DNA from: Amoebidium appalachense
Taxonomy: Eukaryota; Ichthyosporea
Length of the DNA: 64,000 nt
Reading direction: 5' to 3'
Assembly: GCA_963693365.1 (NCBI GenBank)
Contig: CAVNZM010000008.1
Coordinates: forward strand, 4,898,001-4,962,000
The position numbers and the translations under genes are program-made. This document shows, piece after piece, positions 33,655 to 50,993 of the stretch. The notes under the pieces are model-generated. The model saw nothing but the letters and a program-made list of their open reading frames with translations. It ran no database searches and was not told the origin of the DNA. Within the stretch, counting starts at the first letter, position 1; the number at the start of each line of letters is the position of its first letter.

Positions 33655-34025
33655 TGTAGGCTCGCTTCGCTCGCATCGGGCCACCCAGCCCGGGGGGCCC
33701 GCTAGGCCGTTTGCTATTTTATACATGTACATGTTGGCTCGCTTCGCTCGCATTTTGGGGGGCATATCTTTTTACGTGTAGGCTCGCTTCGCTCGCATTT
33801 TGGGGGGCAAGTTCGCAATTTTTTTTACGGTAGGCTCTCTTCGCTCGCATTTTGCCGGGGGGGATTATAATACAGGGGACGCGTACGGCTCTTGCATTCC
33901 GGGGCCCTTGAAGGATCATGATCAGGGCCGCGAACCGCAGTCCCATAACCAGCTGAAGTGGCCCCACGCGTCCGCCACCAGTCAACGGTTACGCGCCTGG
34001 CTCGCTTCGCTCGCATTTGGGGGGT
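33655..34025. repeat. Array of GGCTCGCTTCGCTCGC repeats
   Basis: The core GGCTCGCTTCGCTCGCATTT, followed by G5-7 and often CAAGTTC, occurs near 33660, 33736, 33781, 33832 (one change) and 34000, with a further copy at 34904 beyond the ORF at 34054-34761. Most copies begin TAGGCTCGC and sit 45-170 bases apart. The core is an imperfect direct repeat (GCTCGC-TTC-GCTCGC). Confidence 0.85.
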
Positions 34026-34053
34026 CTCATCGTTGTCGTCTGCTGTTTGTCGT

Positions 34054-34761
34054 ATGGAGGAATTGTCTCTTCGTTTTTGTTTTCATTTAGTTAGGATACC
34101 TGATCGTCACCCTCTTTATGCCTTCTTTCCCCTCCCTCCCTCCATCCCTCTTCCCCCCCGATTCACCAACGCTACTTCTGAATGTCCTCAGCCTACCCTC
34201 TTTCAACCTGATTCTTCCTCTCGCTATCTCACTCCCTCATTCTTTTCTCTTCCTGTTTTTTCTGCCTTTTCGCGTTATTGCCATACGCAGTATAAGTTTC
34301 TTTCTCGTTCTGATAGAGAAATCAAAGGTAAAATTTCTCAGTCGGCATGTGTTATGTTCCTTAGGCAACACCGTACTGATCATTATCGCTTTTTGGGAGC
34401 TTTGGCCGGATATATTTCTCCTGCTGTACGTATGGATACCACACTGGTAGATAAGTCTGTATGGTGCTCTGATGTTGATATTGCCTGGGAAGTTGTGCAG
34501 TGGCGTTGTAATTTTTGTTTCCATCGCCGCTGGTGCCAATTTTGTGCTGAACTTTTTAATCGCAAGCATGTTGATAGGTGTGAGTTTTTATGTCGAGTTC
34601 TACCTCTTTCCCTACGGGTGTCTGCTACACTGGCTGGCAATGTGACCACTCTAGACTTTTTGTTGAATTCTGTTGGTCGTCACATTGAGTATTTATATGA
34701 TTTTCACACGTGCACAGTGTTCAGGTATCTCAGTATGCACTTGTTACTGGATAACTCGTGA
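34054..34761 (+). CDS. 235-residue intronless ORF, possibly a retrotransposon remnant
   Basis: The ORF starts at ATG 34054 and has codon use unlike the recognised genes (many T-ending codons, AT-rich). It contains a Cys/His cluster, WRCNFC...WCQFC...HVDRC, spaced like the zinc-binding tail found after some LINE reverse transcriptases (C-x2-C...H-x3-C). No reverse transcriptase motif (YADD box) is present, so if this is a LINE it is 5'-truncated. It is followed at once by two copies of GAATAAATCCAGTCAAAAG, the second running into an A-rich tail (34857-34879), as at a retroposon 3' end. It could also be a host orphan gene or chance. Confidence 0.35.
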   Translation: MEELSLRFCFHLVRIPDRHPLYAFFPLPPSIPLPPRFTNATSECPQPTLFQPDSSSRYLTPSFFSLPVFSAFSRYCHTQYKFLSRSDREIKGKISQSACVMFLRQHRTDHYRFLGALAGYISPAVRMDTTLVDKSVWCSDVDIAWEVVQWRCNFCFHRRWCQFCAELFNRKHVDRCEFLCRVLPLSLRVSATLAGNVTTLDFLLNSVGRHIEYLYDFHTCTVFRYLSMHLLLDNS

Positions 34762-34763
34762 AG

Positions 34764-34882
34764 TGAATAAATCCAGTCAAAAGAAAAAGTTTTTATTGTC
34801 TTCTCAGTATGCCGTGCATACTTGCATATCTTTCCGTCGAATAAATCCAGTCAAAAGAAAAAAAAAGAAAAGAAAAAAAAAT
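34764..34882 (+). mobile_element. Retroposon-like 3' end with poly(A) tail
   Basis: GTGAATAAATCCAGTCAAAAG at 34762 recurs as TCGAATAAATCC... at 34838; the second copy passes into A9GAAAAGA9. An AATAAA signal directly before an A-tail suggests insertion of a polyadenylated transcript. The duplicated 3' end may reflect two tandem insertions or a slipped copy. No target duplication could be defined. Confidence 0.45.
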
Positions 34883-35043
34883 CCGGACTTATTTTTTATG
34901 TTTAGGCTCGCTTCGCTCGCATTTGGGGGCAAGTTCAACTTTGCTAATTTTTTTTACATGTAGGCTCAGACGAAAAAAGCAATCGCTTCGCCTTGATTGG
35001 CCCAGCCATGTGCCGCGTTTCTTCTTAATGTTGTAATTCACGC

Positions 35044-35292
35044 TCCTACCAGGCTGTGAAATTAGGGGGTTTAGCTATGGCCAGAAAATTGCCCCTGAAA
35101 GTCCGAATATTGTCCCTAACGTTTTGAGGTTAGGTCCATCAATTTCCCAAAAATTGGCCCTAACAGGGCCAAATATATAAGAAAACCACACCTTTAAAAC
35201 GGCTGTTGGCTCTGTTAGGGCCATCAAGGCTGGTGGAAAGTTACCAAGATCTTATGGCACCAGCCAAAAACAAATTTCACACCCTGGTTCCT
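35044..35292. mobile_element. MITE with 16 bp inverted termini
   Basis: The left end ACCAGGCTGTGAAATT (35048) and right end AATTTCACACCCTGGT (ending 35288) are inverted repeats with one mismatch. TCCT flanks both sides; if the left ACC belongs to the target, the duplication is TCCTACC (7 bases), near hAT-like size. The interior holds the palindrome GGCCCTAACAGGGCC and no ORF. Confidence 0.7.
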
Positions 35293-35835
35293 ACCTTCAG
35301 GAGAAAATGCAAAAGGGAGTGGCCCCGGAGGCAGAGGGGCTGTGACAAATAGCATGCATTCACGCTCATTGTCAACATGCACTTAAATACATACAATATT
35401 TATTTGACTTAGGTATAGTATATTTCAAAGATACTGACATCGGAATTGCTGCTTATTCATTAGCATTATTGTCATGAGACCGTCCATTTTGATATCGAAT
35501 CGGATGATGCCATCGGCACAGGGTTTGCAAATTGTACGCTTGGGACGGTTTCACTACGTGCGGCGGGCCGGCGGCCACGGTCCACCACCATAGGCATCGG
35601 AGTGCCACATAACAAAAAGAAATAATTGTCTCTCAAAAAACCCGGAAAGAAAGTGTTTCAAATCCTTTAGGGCTGAAAACAAGTTCCTTAATACTAAGAA
35701 GAATGTATCTCAAAACGGTGGCCAGTATTCAGGCTTCATGACCAGCTGGGGAAAAGCCATCAAAACGTTAATACATCGGAATTTCACGCCCTGCTACACC
35801 TTCAAAAACGTGGCACCACTACTGAACCTCCAAAC

Positions 35836-35873
<38 letters not shown>

Positions 35874-36107
35874 GCACGCACACGCACACGCACGCACGCA
35901 CACACGCGCGCGCGCGCGAATGAGCACAAGCACACGCACGCACGCGCACACACACGCAACCGTGACACGTGCGTGCATATGGATATGTGCAAACATACAC
36001 ACCACACGCACACGAACATATTCTAAGAGTGCCCAAAATTGGAATTTCAAAGCACCCAGGGGTCCCAGTGCCGTGGGTGGGTTTGAATGCATGCCTTAGA
36101 AGTTTCA

Positions 36108-36140
<33 letters not shown>

Positions 36141-36626
36141 TTTTTTTTTTTTTTTTTTTTTTGGTGTGTGTGTGGGGGGGGGGGGGGGGGGGGGGGGGGG
36201 GAGGGGGGGGGGGGAGGGGGGGGGGGTTTTGAAACAAACAGCAGCACACGTCCATACATGACAGGCCTGCACATCTGTGGAGTCAGGGGCAAGTGTCACA
36301 TGCATTGTGTTACAAATTATGCCAACGTGAGTAAAATTGACAATAACAGTCCATGTGTCCATCCAATATAAAAATTCCTCTGGCACAGGCACTTCATATA
36401 ATTCAAAGCCTTACTAGTACTTTAATATTTTAAAATTTTTATAAAGTACTAGCACTCATACCTTCTAGTCAACACATCAGAGACTTGTGTCACATCTCTT
36501 GAGGCACAAAACTATTCGCCGTGTTCTCCAACAGACGAATTACAAACTAGACTGATTTCAAGCCCGCATGTTCTGGCCTAATATGGAAGGTCACGTAGGT
36601 GCTTCCATTTATGGAAGGTCACGTGC
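35293..36626. other. Spacer 3' of QDPR
   Basis: AT-rich unique sequence to 35830, (CA)/(CGCA) repeats at 35838-35990, a CTTT/T-tract and G-tract block at 36110-36225, and then the presumed QDPR 3' region. TATGGAAGGTCACGT occurs twice (about 36581 and 36609), and CTAGTACTTTA/TAAAGTACTAG forms an inverted repeat at 36414-36453. Confidence 0.55.
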
Positions 36627-41865
<5,239 letters not shown>

Positions 41866-42261
41866 CTTTCCTGTGTGTGGGGGGGAGGGGGGAGGGGGGG
41901 GGGGGAGGGGGGGGAATAAACAAGTGGGGGAAAGGGGGTGAGGATGGAGGGGCATGAGGGGAGGGGGGGGGGGGATGAGGTTATTAAGCAGTGCGCGGTA
42001 GGAAGCGTAACGGTACAGAACACACGTGAGTTAGTATTTAGGAGGGGCACATGCAGCACCATTAGGGGGGGGGGGGGGGGGGGGGACTGGATAGTGGGAT
42101 TGGCTTTTTACTCTCAAAATTGTGCACGAGCAGAAGTGTGTACGTATGCACGAGTAATGGTTAAAGGGACCATAGGCACGTGCATGTGTATGGGTGCATG
42201 TGAGTGGGGAAAAGGTTCTGGGAACATGGGTGCAAGGATGCATGAGAGCAAACAAGTAGGA

Positions 42262-42269
<8 letters not shown>

Positions 42270-42349
<80 letters not shown>

Positions 42350-42457
42350 ATGTGAATGTGACCGAGTGTTTAAGCGTAAATCAGTGTGTGTGTGTGCGCG
42401 CATGAGCATTTGCGATGGTGTGTGTACCGTGCGAGCGCTCGCGCGCGCACGTGTGTG

Positions 42458-42538
<81 letters not shown>
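42270..42538. repeat. Two (GT)n microsatellites upstream of QDPR
   Basis: Runs at 42264-42348 and 42470-42538, separated by a GC/GT-rich piece containing GCGAGCGCTCGCGCGCGC. Confidence 0.9.
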
Positions 42539-42542
<4 letters not shown>

Positions 42543-42864
42543 CTGTGTGTAAGAGTGTTTTGAGTTTGTGTGCTGTAACGACTTACTCTGAATGACACCG
42601 GATGGGCTGAAGTGTGTGTGTATGTGTGGAGAGGGGAGGGAAGGGAGATGGGGGGGTGGGGGGAGGGGAGGACGAGGGGCCTAGGAGCTGGGTGATGGGC
42701 GGATGTAGGTGGACAGGGGGAATGGGGAGAGATGGGGTAGGTTGCGAAGGGGAGGGGCGAAGGGAGGCGCTGGGAGGGCGGGGAACGTGAAAAGAAAAAT
42801 ATAAGCAGTGGGTGGGGCGCAGGAGGAGGGGGAGAAGGGGAAGAGGAAGGGGGGGGCGGGGGAC

Positions 42865-42895
<31 letters not shown>

Positions 42896-43616
42896 GGCAC
42901 GGGAAGAGGGAAAGGAAAAAAGTGCACAGCAAAGAAGGAATAAAGAGTGGGTGATGTGTCGATGCCCACAGGTGAAGGTCGTGGGAAAACGTCATTGCGG
43001 TAAAAAGAATTAAAGGGTGTTTGTGTAAAGTTAGTAATTACCTGAAAGTTAAGTTATGTTGTGTTAGACGTAGCAGAATGTTGACGGGGAAATTTCTGAG
43101 TTTGAGCTTTTGGTGGGGGCGGGCTTGGGCAAAAAAGTGACTAATAAAACGGGGGAGGAAAAAAAAAAAGTCGCTTACAAGTGAATCATTCACAGAATGC
43201 ATAGAGCGATGTAAAATCGAATGCATGTTGTTCGTATTGCCGCGTTGTTATGGTTGCTAACGATTCGAATAAAGCTAACATGAATCATAAACTATTTTAT
43301 CCAACTGTATTTATTGAACGTATTGTTGTGTTTATATTCTCTTTTTTTTTTTTGCTCCGTTTGTATGATTTCCAACATGTATTCTCTCTGGAGAAAAGAC
43401 GAAACAAATTCCCAAATAAGGTCTTTCAACTTGATATTTGCCTCATAAACGTAGCGTATTTGATTGGTCGATAGCACAAAGTGGCGCGAATTGCAATCCG
43501 ATCAAAAGAGTCTGGCGGCCCGTGCCACGGTGAAAGATTCATGGCATGTCTTGTGATCACGTCTGAGAACTCGTGATATATATTGACTTAGAAGTTGGGC
43601 TTGGGTACTGTAGCAT

Positions 43617-43817
43617 ATGGCTGTGTTTGTAACTTACGGAGAGCTGGGTGCCTATGTCACTACAGTAAACGATAAACAAAAGCCGGTAAAGTGCCTGAAA
43701 ATGTTTTGTCAACGTGTTGCAATCGCCGGACATGTTACACCTGACGACGTCTCGGATATCCTGGCAGGCCAGAGCTCTATAGATGCAGTGCCACGACCGA
43801 AATTTCTTTCGCTATAA
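43617..43817 (+). CDS. Small ORF, 66 residues, function unknown
   Basis: An ATG-initiated single-exon frame in low-repeat sequence, with mixed amino acid composition (AIAGHVTPDDVSDILAGQSS) and no signal peptide or membrane segment. It lacks the GC-rich third positions of the recognised genes and has no obvious promoter. It may be a real small gene, an exon of an undetected gene, or chance. Confidence 0.2.
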   Translation: MAVFVTYGELGAYVTTVNDKQKPVKCLKMFCQRVAIAGHVTPDDVSDILAGQSSIDAVPRPKFLSL

Positions 43818-45230
43818 AAAGACCCAATGCTGAGGCATACATACATATGGTGGAAGTCTAAATGCTCGCAGTGCCCACCATAATATTAGTGCTAGTGACG
43901 GCAGACTGAGCGTGGAGCTTGAGTTCGAAAATGTAAATGTTGCCCTGACTTGTGTACGTACCTTCAATTAATAATGCCTTAAAGAAAGTTTAAGCTCAAG
44001 GTCACAGTGAAACCTCGGGGGAAGAGGCAAGATCTCTGAAACACCAGAGCTGTGCTTGGTGTGGGTACAGAAAAGTACCAGACACTAGGAAAGTTGTTGG
44101 GAAATGTGTAGCAGCTGGAAGGGATTCCGAACGGAGTGAACATTGTTGGAGTTGCAATTGGGGGATGGATGCCGGTGAGGTGGGGTCTGGTAGGTTCCCG
44201 GGCGTATACGTATGCCAATAAATTCAAAACGTCAAGTGCGGAAGTGAGGGAGAAGAAACATACGGTGATTGAGTAAGCTGTGAGGACGAGAGGGTTGAGA
44301 GGGTGACGGACTATTGGGGGGGGGGGGGGGAAGGGGGGACTCCGATCGGGGGGTGGCATGGCTTGAAGGACTAGAGACTCGTTCCTGTTTTGGGGCCGGG
44401 GGGAGAGGGGGGAAGGGGGGGGGGGGGGGGGGGGGGGGAAGGGGGGGGGGGGGGGGGGGGGGAGGGGGAGCGTTGCTGTGGGGCGGGTTGCCGAGGTTAA
44501 TTTTACATGTACGTTGCTTTGAGTGAAGACTCTGGCTAACATAATAACTACAGACCTAAAGTATGCAGGGTGTAAGTTACGTTAAGATTGCATGCGCAAT
44601 TAACATTGCGCATACCCAGCCCCTTACCAAACTAATTAAAGCTTTCCGGCATGTGCCTTGCCGTGGATAAAGATTGGTGACGACTGAATTTTGTTCTATG
44701 CGGGTGTACGATTGCACGTGTGCCCCGTGACGTAGTCTGTGCGCGTGTGCCTGCGGGTGTGGTTGACAATAATGTGTGTGTATGTGAGTGTGTGTGTGTC
44801 TGCTAAGTGTTTGAACAATAGTAAAGTGTTGCTGACAATTCTGCTTTTAGCAGAATAATTCTTTATGCTTTCTGCTAGTTAATTATGCTTTTCGCAGAGT
44901 ATTACTGTGCTCGGAGCAAGTTGTTGGCTCGGCCGACGTGGTTCTACAGAAACACACACACGTGTACACACACACACACAGAGAGAGAGAGGGAGAGGGG
45001 GGGGGGGGGAGAGAGAGAAGAGAGAGAGGAGAGAGAGAGGAAGAGAGGGGGAGGGGGGGGAGAAAGAGAGAAAGATGAACGCACGTGCGTAAACCTAATG
45101 TTCATTACACACACACACACATGCACAATCACACACACGGAGAGAGAGGGAGAAAGAGGGAGAGAGAGAGAGAGGGCGAGAGGGGGAAGGGGGGGAGATC
45201 GAGAGAAAGTGAGAGGCGCGCACGCTCCGT

Positions 45231-45370
<140 letters not shown>

Positions 45371-46735
45371 CGTCCCCAGACTCCCAGCAGATCACTTGAA
45401 AAGTTTTATTTGTTGTTGGACCACCACCTTTATTCACAGGCTAAGTGTATTACTACTATTCCGTCATTAATAGAGTGAGAACTATCTACTACTGTACTAT
45501 AGTTAATCCCTGCAAATATTAAACTTTAATAGGTCGATTCTCTCTCTCTCTCTCTCTCTATCCCCCCCCCCCCCCCCCCCCCCTCCCCCCCCCCCCCCCC
45601 CCCCCTCCCTCCCTCCTTCTCCCTCCCTCCTCCCTCCCTCCCTTCTCCCTCCTCCCTCCCGCAGACGTCGACGTCTATGTTGGTTTTTTCAGGCAAACAC
45701 ACCATCGATATTATAATATGTATCGGCTTACACGCCGTGTGGATGCGTGAAACCATACAGACAGCTTGGTGGCTCAAACGATGTGGCTTTGAATACAAAG
45801 CGTTCGGTAGGTAGCTACCGAGCTATTCTTAAGAATAGCATATTATCGTAGTCAAGGTAAATTTCTTCGATCTGATACAGTAGCATTTATGTTTTTCAAG
45901 GCTATGGACGTACGTGTGCATAGGTACACGTACCAGAAATGATTTAGAATTGTGATTCCCATGCACACTAATATTAGGTGCAGCGCGTGCAAGTGCACGT
46001 CGCATGTGTCCGATCACGGTGATCAGTCGGGCAGTGGGCGACCACGCAGACATACATAATGTGTGAATTCTAACGTCATTCTGATATCACGAACGGGTGA
46101 GCGCGTACATGCGTAAAAAGTTCGTAAATACATGCTTTTTTCTCTTTTGACTTTGACAGCTAATAGTGTACGCTCGCATCCCTCCATTTCTGTGTGCACG
46201 GACACCAAGTCTTTAGTGTGTGCATGCCGCTCCATCAGGTGGGGCACGTTACTGGTGCGTGTATAGCCAATCATGTGTGTCTGCTCCCAGCAACCAATAG
46301 AACTGCACCAACGAAAACTAAATATGGCTTGTTTTTGAATTACGTAACCGTGGCCGGTGGCGAGGTTGCCGGAGGAACTCAGATATGGTTTGTCTTTTTG
46401 TTGGTTTATTTTTATATTTACTGTTAAAAGCAACCAAAATACATTGATAAAAAATAGAAAAGGTTTAATTTTTATATTTTGTGGTCTCAAAATTTTCTCG
46501 ATGGACAGCCAACTTGCCAAGACACCCCAGTAACGCGTGCATGCAGCATATGCATTGCCGATACGATCGATATCAATCATTCAATCTATTCACCAATCAT
46601 AACGCACCAGATCTGCTTATGGGCATGGTACATCCTGCAGGTAAACAAAGGTAACGGGCCCCATTATGACCCATGTAGGACTCATAATTACATATCTCCC
46701 CCCGTGCGCATGCTAACACGCAACCAACCTCGCAC

Positions 46736-46742
46736 TATAAAA
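46736..46742 (+). promoter_or_regulatory. TATA box of the TSP1/GPI-tailed gene
   Basis: TATAAAA lies 104 bases before the ATG at 46840. Spacing predicts transcription starting near 46765, giving a 5'UTR of about 75 bases. This is the clearest core promoter in the window. Confidence 0.65.
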
Positions 46743-46839
46743 CCCACTCCCGCAGCCACTTTCCAATCGACAACAACACACCAAGCTTGTTAGCAGTCGT
46801 TCTCTAAACCATCCAAAACACAATTGTACAGAGAAAAAC

Positions 46840-47573
46840 ATGAAGTCGATCCTTTCCACCACGCTCTTGTTCGGTCTAGCGGTCTCGCAAACCCCCGCAA
46901 CCACTGCTGTTGCGGAGTATGAGCCTGCCGTTGCCACCACCGAGGCGTCCGCCCCGGAGGTTATGACAGCCGCCGCCGCCGCCCCCACGCCTGCAACTGC
47001 ACCTGCACAGGGTGTGCCCGTTAAGCTAACAAACGTGGTCGAGTTTTACGACAGGAAGTACGCCACGATTGATAATGCTTTCTACGCTGCGCCCATCGAC
47101 AAGAGCCACAATTGCACGCATATGAATGTAGGTGTTGCCCATTCTTTCCTACCACTCTTTCTCCCCGACCCCTCTCTCTACCTCTCTACTCCTCTGTCTA
47201 ACCCCCGGGCCATCTTTCTCTCCCCCCCCCCCCCTTCCCCCCCTCCCCCCCCCTCCAACCTCTCACCTTTCCTTAAGCTCTTCGTAGACAGCGCAAAAAA
47301 CTTTCGATGAAAGCACACACACACAAACATATCTGCCATTTGGCCCTTTGAATGCACACATACATCCTTCCTTACAGACAAGTCACACAAAACACACATC
47401 AGCGCACATACAGACACACCCAACAGGTGTCTACTCATGACACACAAAAGTATGCTTATCTCTCCCCCATGCACTACACGAAGCCCTACACGAAGCCCCC
47501 AAAAAAATCGAACCCACAGCTCCTTCTCTCCTCCTATCGAAATATGAAACCAAACGCACGCACGCACGGACAT

Positions 47574-47626
<53 letters not shown>

Positions 47627-48017
47627 CACGCAAACACACAGCATCCCCAAGATGTATCCAGAGCCTTTTCCACCACCGTCCCCACCATACCCACCATCTC
47701 ACACAACACAAATCCCACACAGTGGCTCGCCGTTCCCGAGGGTTGGAAAGTCGCAACTCCCTCCGTCATGACTCTTCTCAGTGTCGAAGCGAATGATTTC
47801 GGTACCCCCACGCTCATGCTTGAAGACGCCGCATACAATCACGATCTCTCAAAGGCTGCGCCCGTGAATCTCCTTGAAACGAAAGACATTAACGGAATCA
47901 CGTTTGTACGTTCGACCATGTGCCCTGCTCGCATCCTTCTGGAGAGCACAGACCTGATTGCCAACCCCAAGCTGCCCTACGAGCCAGCTGTGAATATCAC
48001 TGAGTTCATCACTTTCA

Positions 48018-48067
<50 letters not shown>

Positions 48068-48844
48068 ACGGGTGTGTGCTTGCACAATACCATGCACTGC
48101 GAGTGTGTGGAAGGGAGGGGGTGAGGGGGAGGGCACGGAGGGGTGTGGGGGGGGGAGGGGGGAGGAGCGGAGGATACATCTGGTACAGGACGAACAGGAG
48201 GGGCGGGCAGGCGGAACAGGGGGGGAGGGGGGAGGGGGGGGAGAGGGGGGGAGAAGGGGCTCAAGTGAACGAAGAGCTTCACAAGTTTTGTAACAGAACT
48301 TTTAGACCGAAAAAGTAGCATACATCACCACAACTAAAGTTTAAACACACACACATATAACATACACTTAAATTTTCCTCCCGCCGTAATTACAGGGCCG
48401 CGACTATGCCGCCATCGACAACCACAAGAAATCCGATCTGGTGTGGCTCACGGCCAAGCCATTGGTCGAGGTTCCCGCCGGCTGGGAGGTTGCCGCCGAC
48501 AACGACGAATCAAAAGCAGCCACCGTCATCTCAGCCCGCTTCTTTTTCGGCGCAAAATGCAAAGTTTTTGCTAGCGGCAATGGTTATGAGGAAACCATGA
48601 GCTCCAACGACGCCACCTGCGGGCCCAACATGCTGAAATTCGTTAACTCCAAGGCTATCAATAAGGTTTTGGCTGGGCCTGCGCTGAACCGCGTCGGTCG
48701 GGTTATTATTAGCCGCCCGTCTACTAGCCCGGATACGTGGAACGCTAGTACACCCATCACTAATGTGTATGTGACTAAGAATGGAACCAAGTTTGCTACT
48801 CTGGACAACACACCTGCAAGCATAATTATCTCTAAACAGGTACG

Positions 48845-48883
<39 letters not shown>

Positions 48884-49273
48884 CCGCCGAGCCCCTACTC
48901 TCCCTTCACCTCCCCGTCCCTCCCTCCCCCCCCCCCCCCCCACCCTGTTTCTTCTTGCATCCCCCCCCCCCCCCACTTTTCCTCCTTAAATTCTACCACA
49001 TGTGCTAGATAACGCTGTGAGATATTCCTCCCTCCCTCCCCCCCCCCCCCCCCCTTCTCCCCCGCTTTCACATGCACATATCTACGGCACCCGCAAGACA
49101 GCTCTTTAGTGAAAGATGTCAAAGATAGTTTCTAAAGTTCCTTTACCCCTCCTCCTCTTCCCCTCCTCATCCCCCCCCCCCCACCCTTCCCCCCACCCCG
49201 ACCCCCAACCCTTCCCCCCTCTCTCCCCCTTCCCCCCTCTCCCCCGCCCCTCCCTCTCTCCCCCCACCCCCCT

Positions 49274-49315
<42 letters not shown>

Positions 49316-49699
49316 TTTTTCACCCCTCCCCCCCTTTCCACCCACCACAGCCTTGCCAAAACGTTGCCATGGAGATGCCCGAGGGCTGGACCCTCGCCAC
49401 CCCCAGCCACCCCGGATGGAAGGAGGCCGCCAGGCAGCAGTTTGGCACCTATTGCAAGGGGCTGAGCCACAACGGCACCGAGTGCCCGTATGTGGTGCTC
49501 AGCACTGGCAAGTACTATGGTGTAAAGTACTGCAACGGCAAAGTGCTGGCCTACAAGATGCCTGCACCATGCAAGTATGTATTCACGTCCACCCTCCCCT
49601 CCCTCCCCCCCTCCCCTCCCCCCCCCCTTCCCCCCCCGCCCAAAAAAAAAAAAAAAAAAAAAATTGAAACGACACACACGCACACGCACGCGCACGCAT

Positions 49700-49738
<39 letters not shown>

Positions 49739-50202
49739 GGCAGAAAGACACCTGAATAGCCCTTTTTCCCTCGCCAGTTCGCAAAAAATTGCCCCCCACC
49801 CCTCTCTCCCGCCTCCCCCTCCCCCCCCCCCCCCCCCCCCCCCCAACCCCGGAAAAAAAGACTGTAAAACATGCTCAACCACTAATACAATGTTGGTGTT
49901 GCCTTATCCACCCGTTTTAGTAAACCATCCACTAATCTCCTCTCATTTTTTTCCTTATTAGGTGGCAGTGGAGTGAGTGGTCCACCTGCTCCAAGGACTG
50001 CATGCACTCTCGCCAGGCAACCGTCACCGAGCCTGCCGAGGGCAACGAATCGTGCAACCTCCCGTCCAATCAGAATGAGCCTTGCATGGGTGATGGTTGC
50101 ACTGCCGCACAGAGGGCAAGTGCTGGACGCAACAACGTGCAATCGGGTACGATCAGCTTGATCGTTGCGATTGCTACCATGATTGCGGGAATGTCTCTGT
50201 AA
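46840..50202 (+). CDS. Secreted TSP1 protein with three novel repeat units and a GPI-type tail
   Basis: Exons are 46840-47127, 47723-48019, 48396-48839, 49351-49574 and 49962-50202, joining to 497 residues. Residues 1-16 are a signal peptide (MKSILSTTLLFGLAVS); an Ala/Thr/Pro-rich stretch follows. Three related units then appear, each with a [YF]A[TA][IL]DN motif (YATIDN, YAAIDN, FATLDN) and a PxGWxxA motif (VPEGWKVA, VPAGWEVA, MPEGWTLA). I do not recognise this domain. Exon 5 gives a TSP1 repeat (WSEWSTCSKDC, ESCNLP, EPCMGDGC). The C-terminus is a hydrophobic stretch (ISLIVAIATMIAGMSL) with no basic tail, as in GPI-anchor signals. Several N-glycosylation sites occur. Cell-surface adhesion or matrix contact is inferred from TSP1. 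Introns 1-3 are phase 0 and intron 4 phase 2. Confidence 0.9.
48020..48066 (+). repeat. (GT)n run continuous with a splice donor
   Basis: Exon 2 of the TSP1 gene ends ACTTTCAAG and the intron starts inside a run of about 22 GT units, so the GT donor is one of many equivalent dinucleotides. Confidence 0.85.
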
Positions 50203-50804
50203 TTTTAAATTGCAGAGGTCTGTAATTTAGGTGTTCTGTTTGAGGATTGGATGTTTAACGACGCCGTTTCACGACTTGGTCTGTAATTTAAGTGTTCTGC
50301 GATTTCAAATTACAGGAGTTCAGTGGATGGAGGTGGAAAGGATTGGATGTTTAACGACATTTGTGTTCACGAATTGCAACGATTCTGTGTATATAGCTCT
50401 GTATTTTCTGTATGAAAGTTTATGACTAGTAAAAGTAAATATATATGTATAGTCAGTTGCCTTCTTGTGCAGCTCCGAGTCAGTCAGTCCCGATAGATAA
50501 GTCACATGGGTGTCAACGTATTTGTGATATACACAAGAAAATGTAACCAAATTGAATTGTTGAATGATTGAAAATATCTTCTTTGTTCTATGCCTCTCAC
50601 TCTAAAGTGTTGCCCTGGTGGTAATGAGTACCGTAACGTACGAAAAATAAACATAATATTTCAACTCAGAATATCTAATTGTTATCCCACCACATGTGTA
50701 GGGTCATATCAACATGTTCCCTCTCCCCGAAAGAAAATTGCATCGTCGAATCCCTACAACTGTAATATATTGTCTCCTCCTCCGTATCTGCACGCGTGTG
50801 TGTG

Positions 50805-50843
<39 letters not shown>

Positions 50844-50962
50844 GGAGCTCCTCATCCTCCCTGCTAACGGTTCCCCGGCTCACTTTTGTTACCCGCATAG
50901 CAGCCTCGTACCCATCTCCCCCCCCCCCCCCCTCCCTCCCCTCCCTCCTTCCTCCCCCCCCC

Positions 50963-50993
<31 letters not shown>

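Noticed and set aside
33655-34025. CRISPR array
   Set aside because: Repeats are 16-20 bases with irregular spacing in a eukaryotic genome; no cas-like genes.
43979-44542. 187-codon minus-strand ORF with hydrophobic stretches
   Set aside because: The N-terminal part translates G-tracts as polyproline; the rest lacks recognisable motifs and splice signals.
46023-46580. 185-codon minus-strand ORF upstream of the TSP1 gene
   Set aside because: No family resemblance, no codon bias, AT-rich upstream DNA; likely chance, though not excluded.
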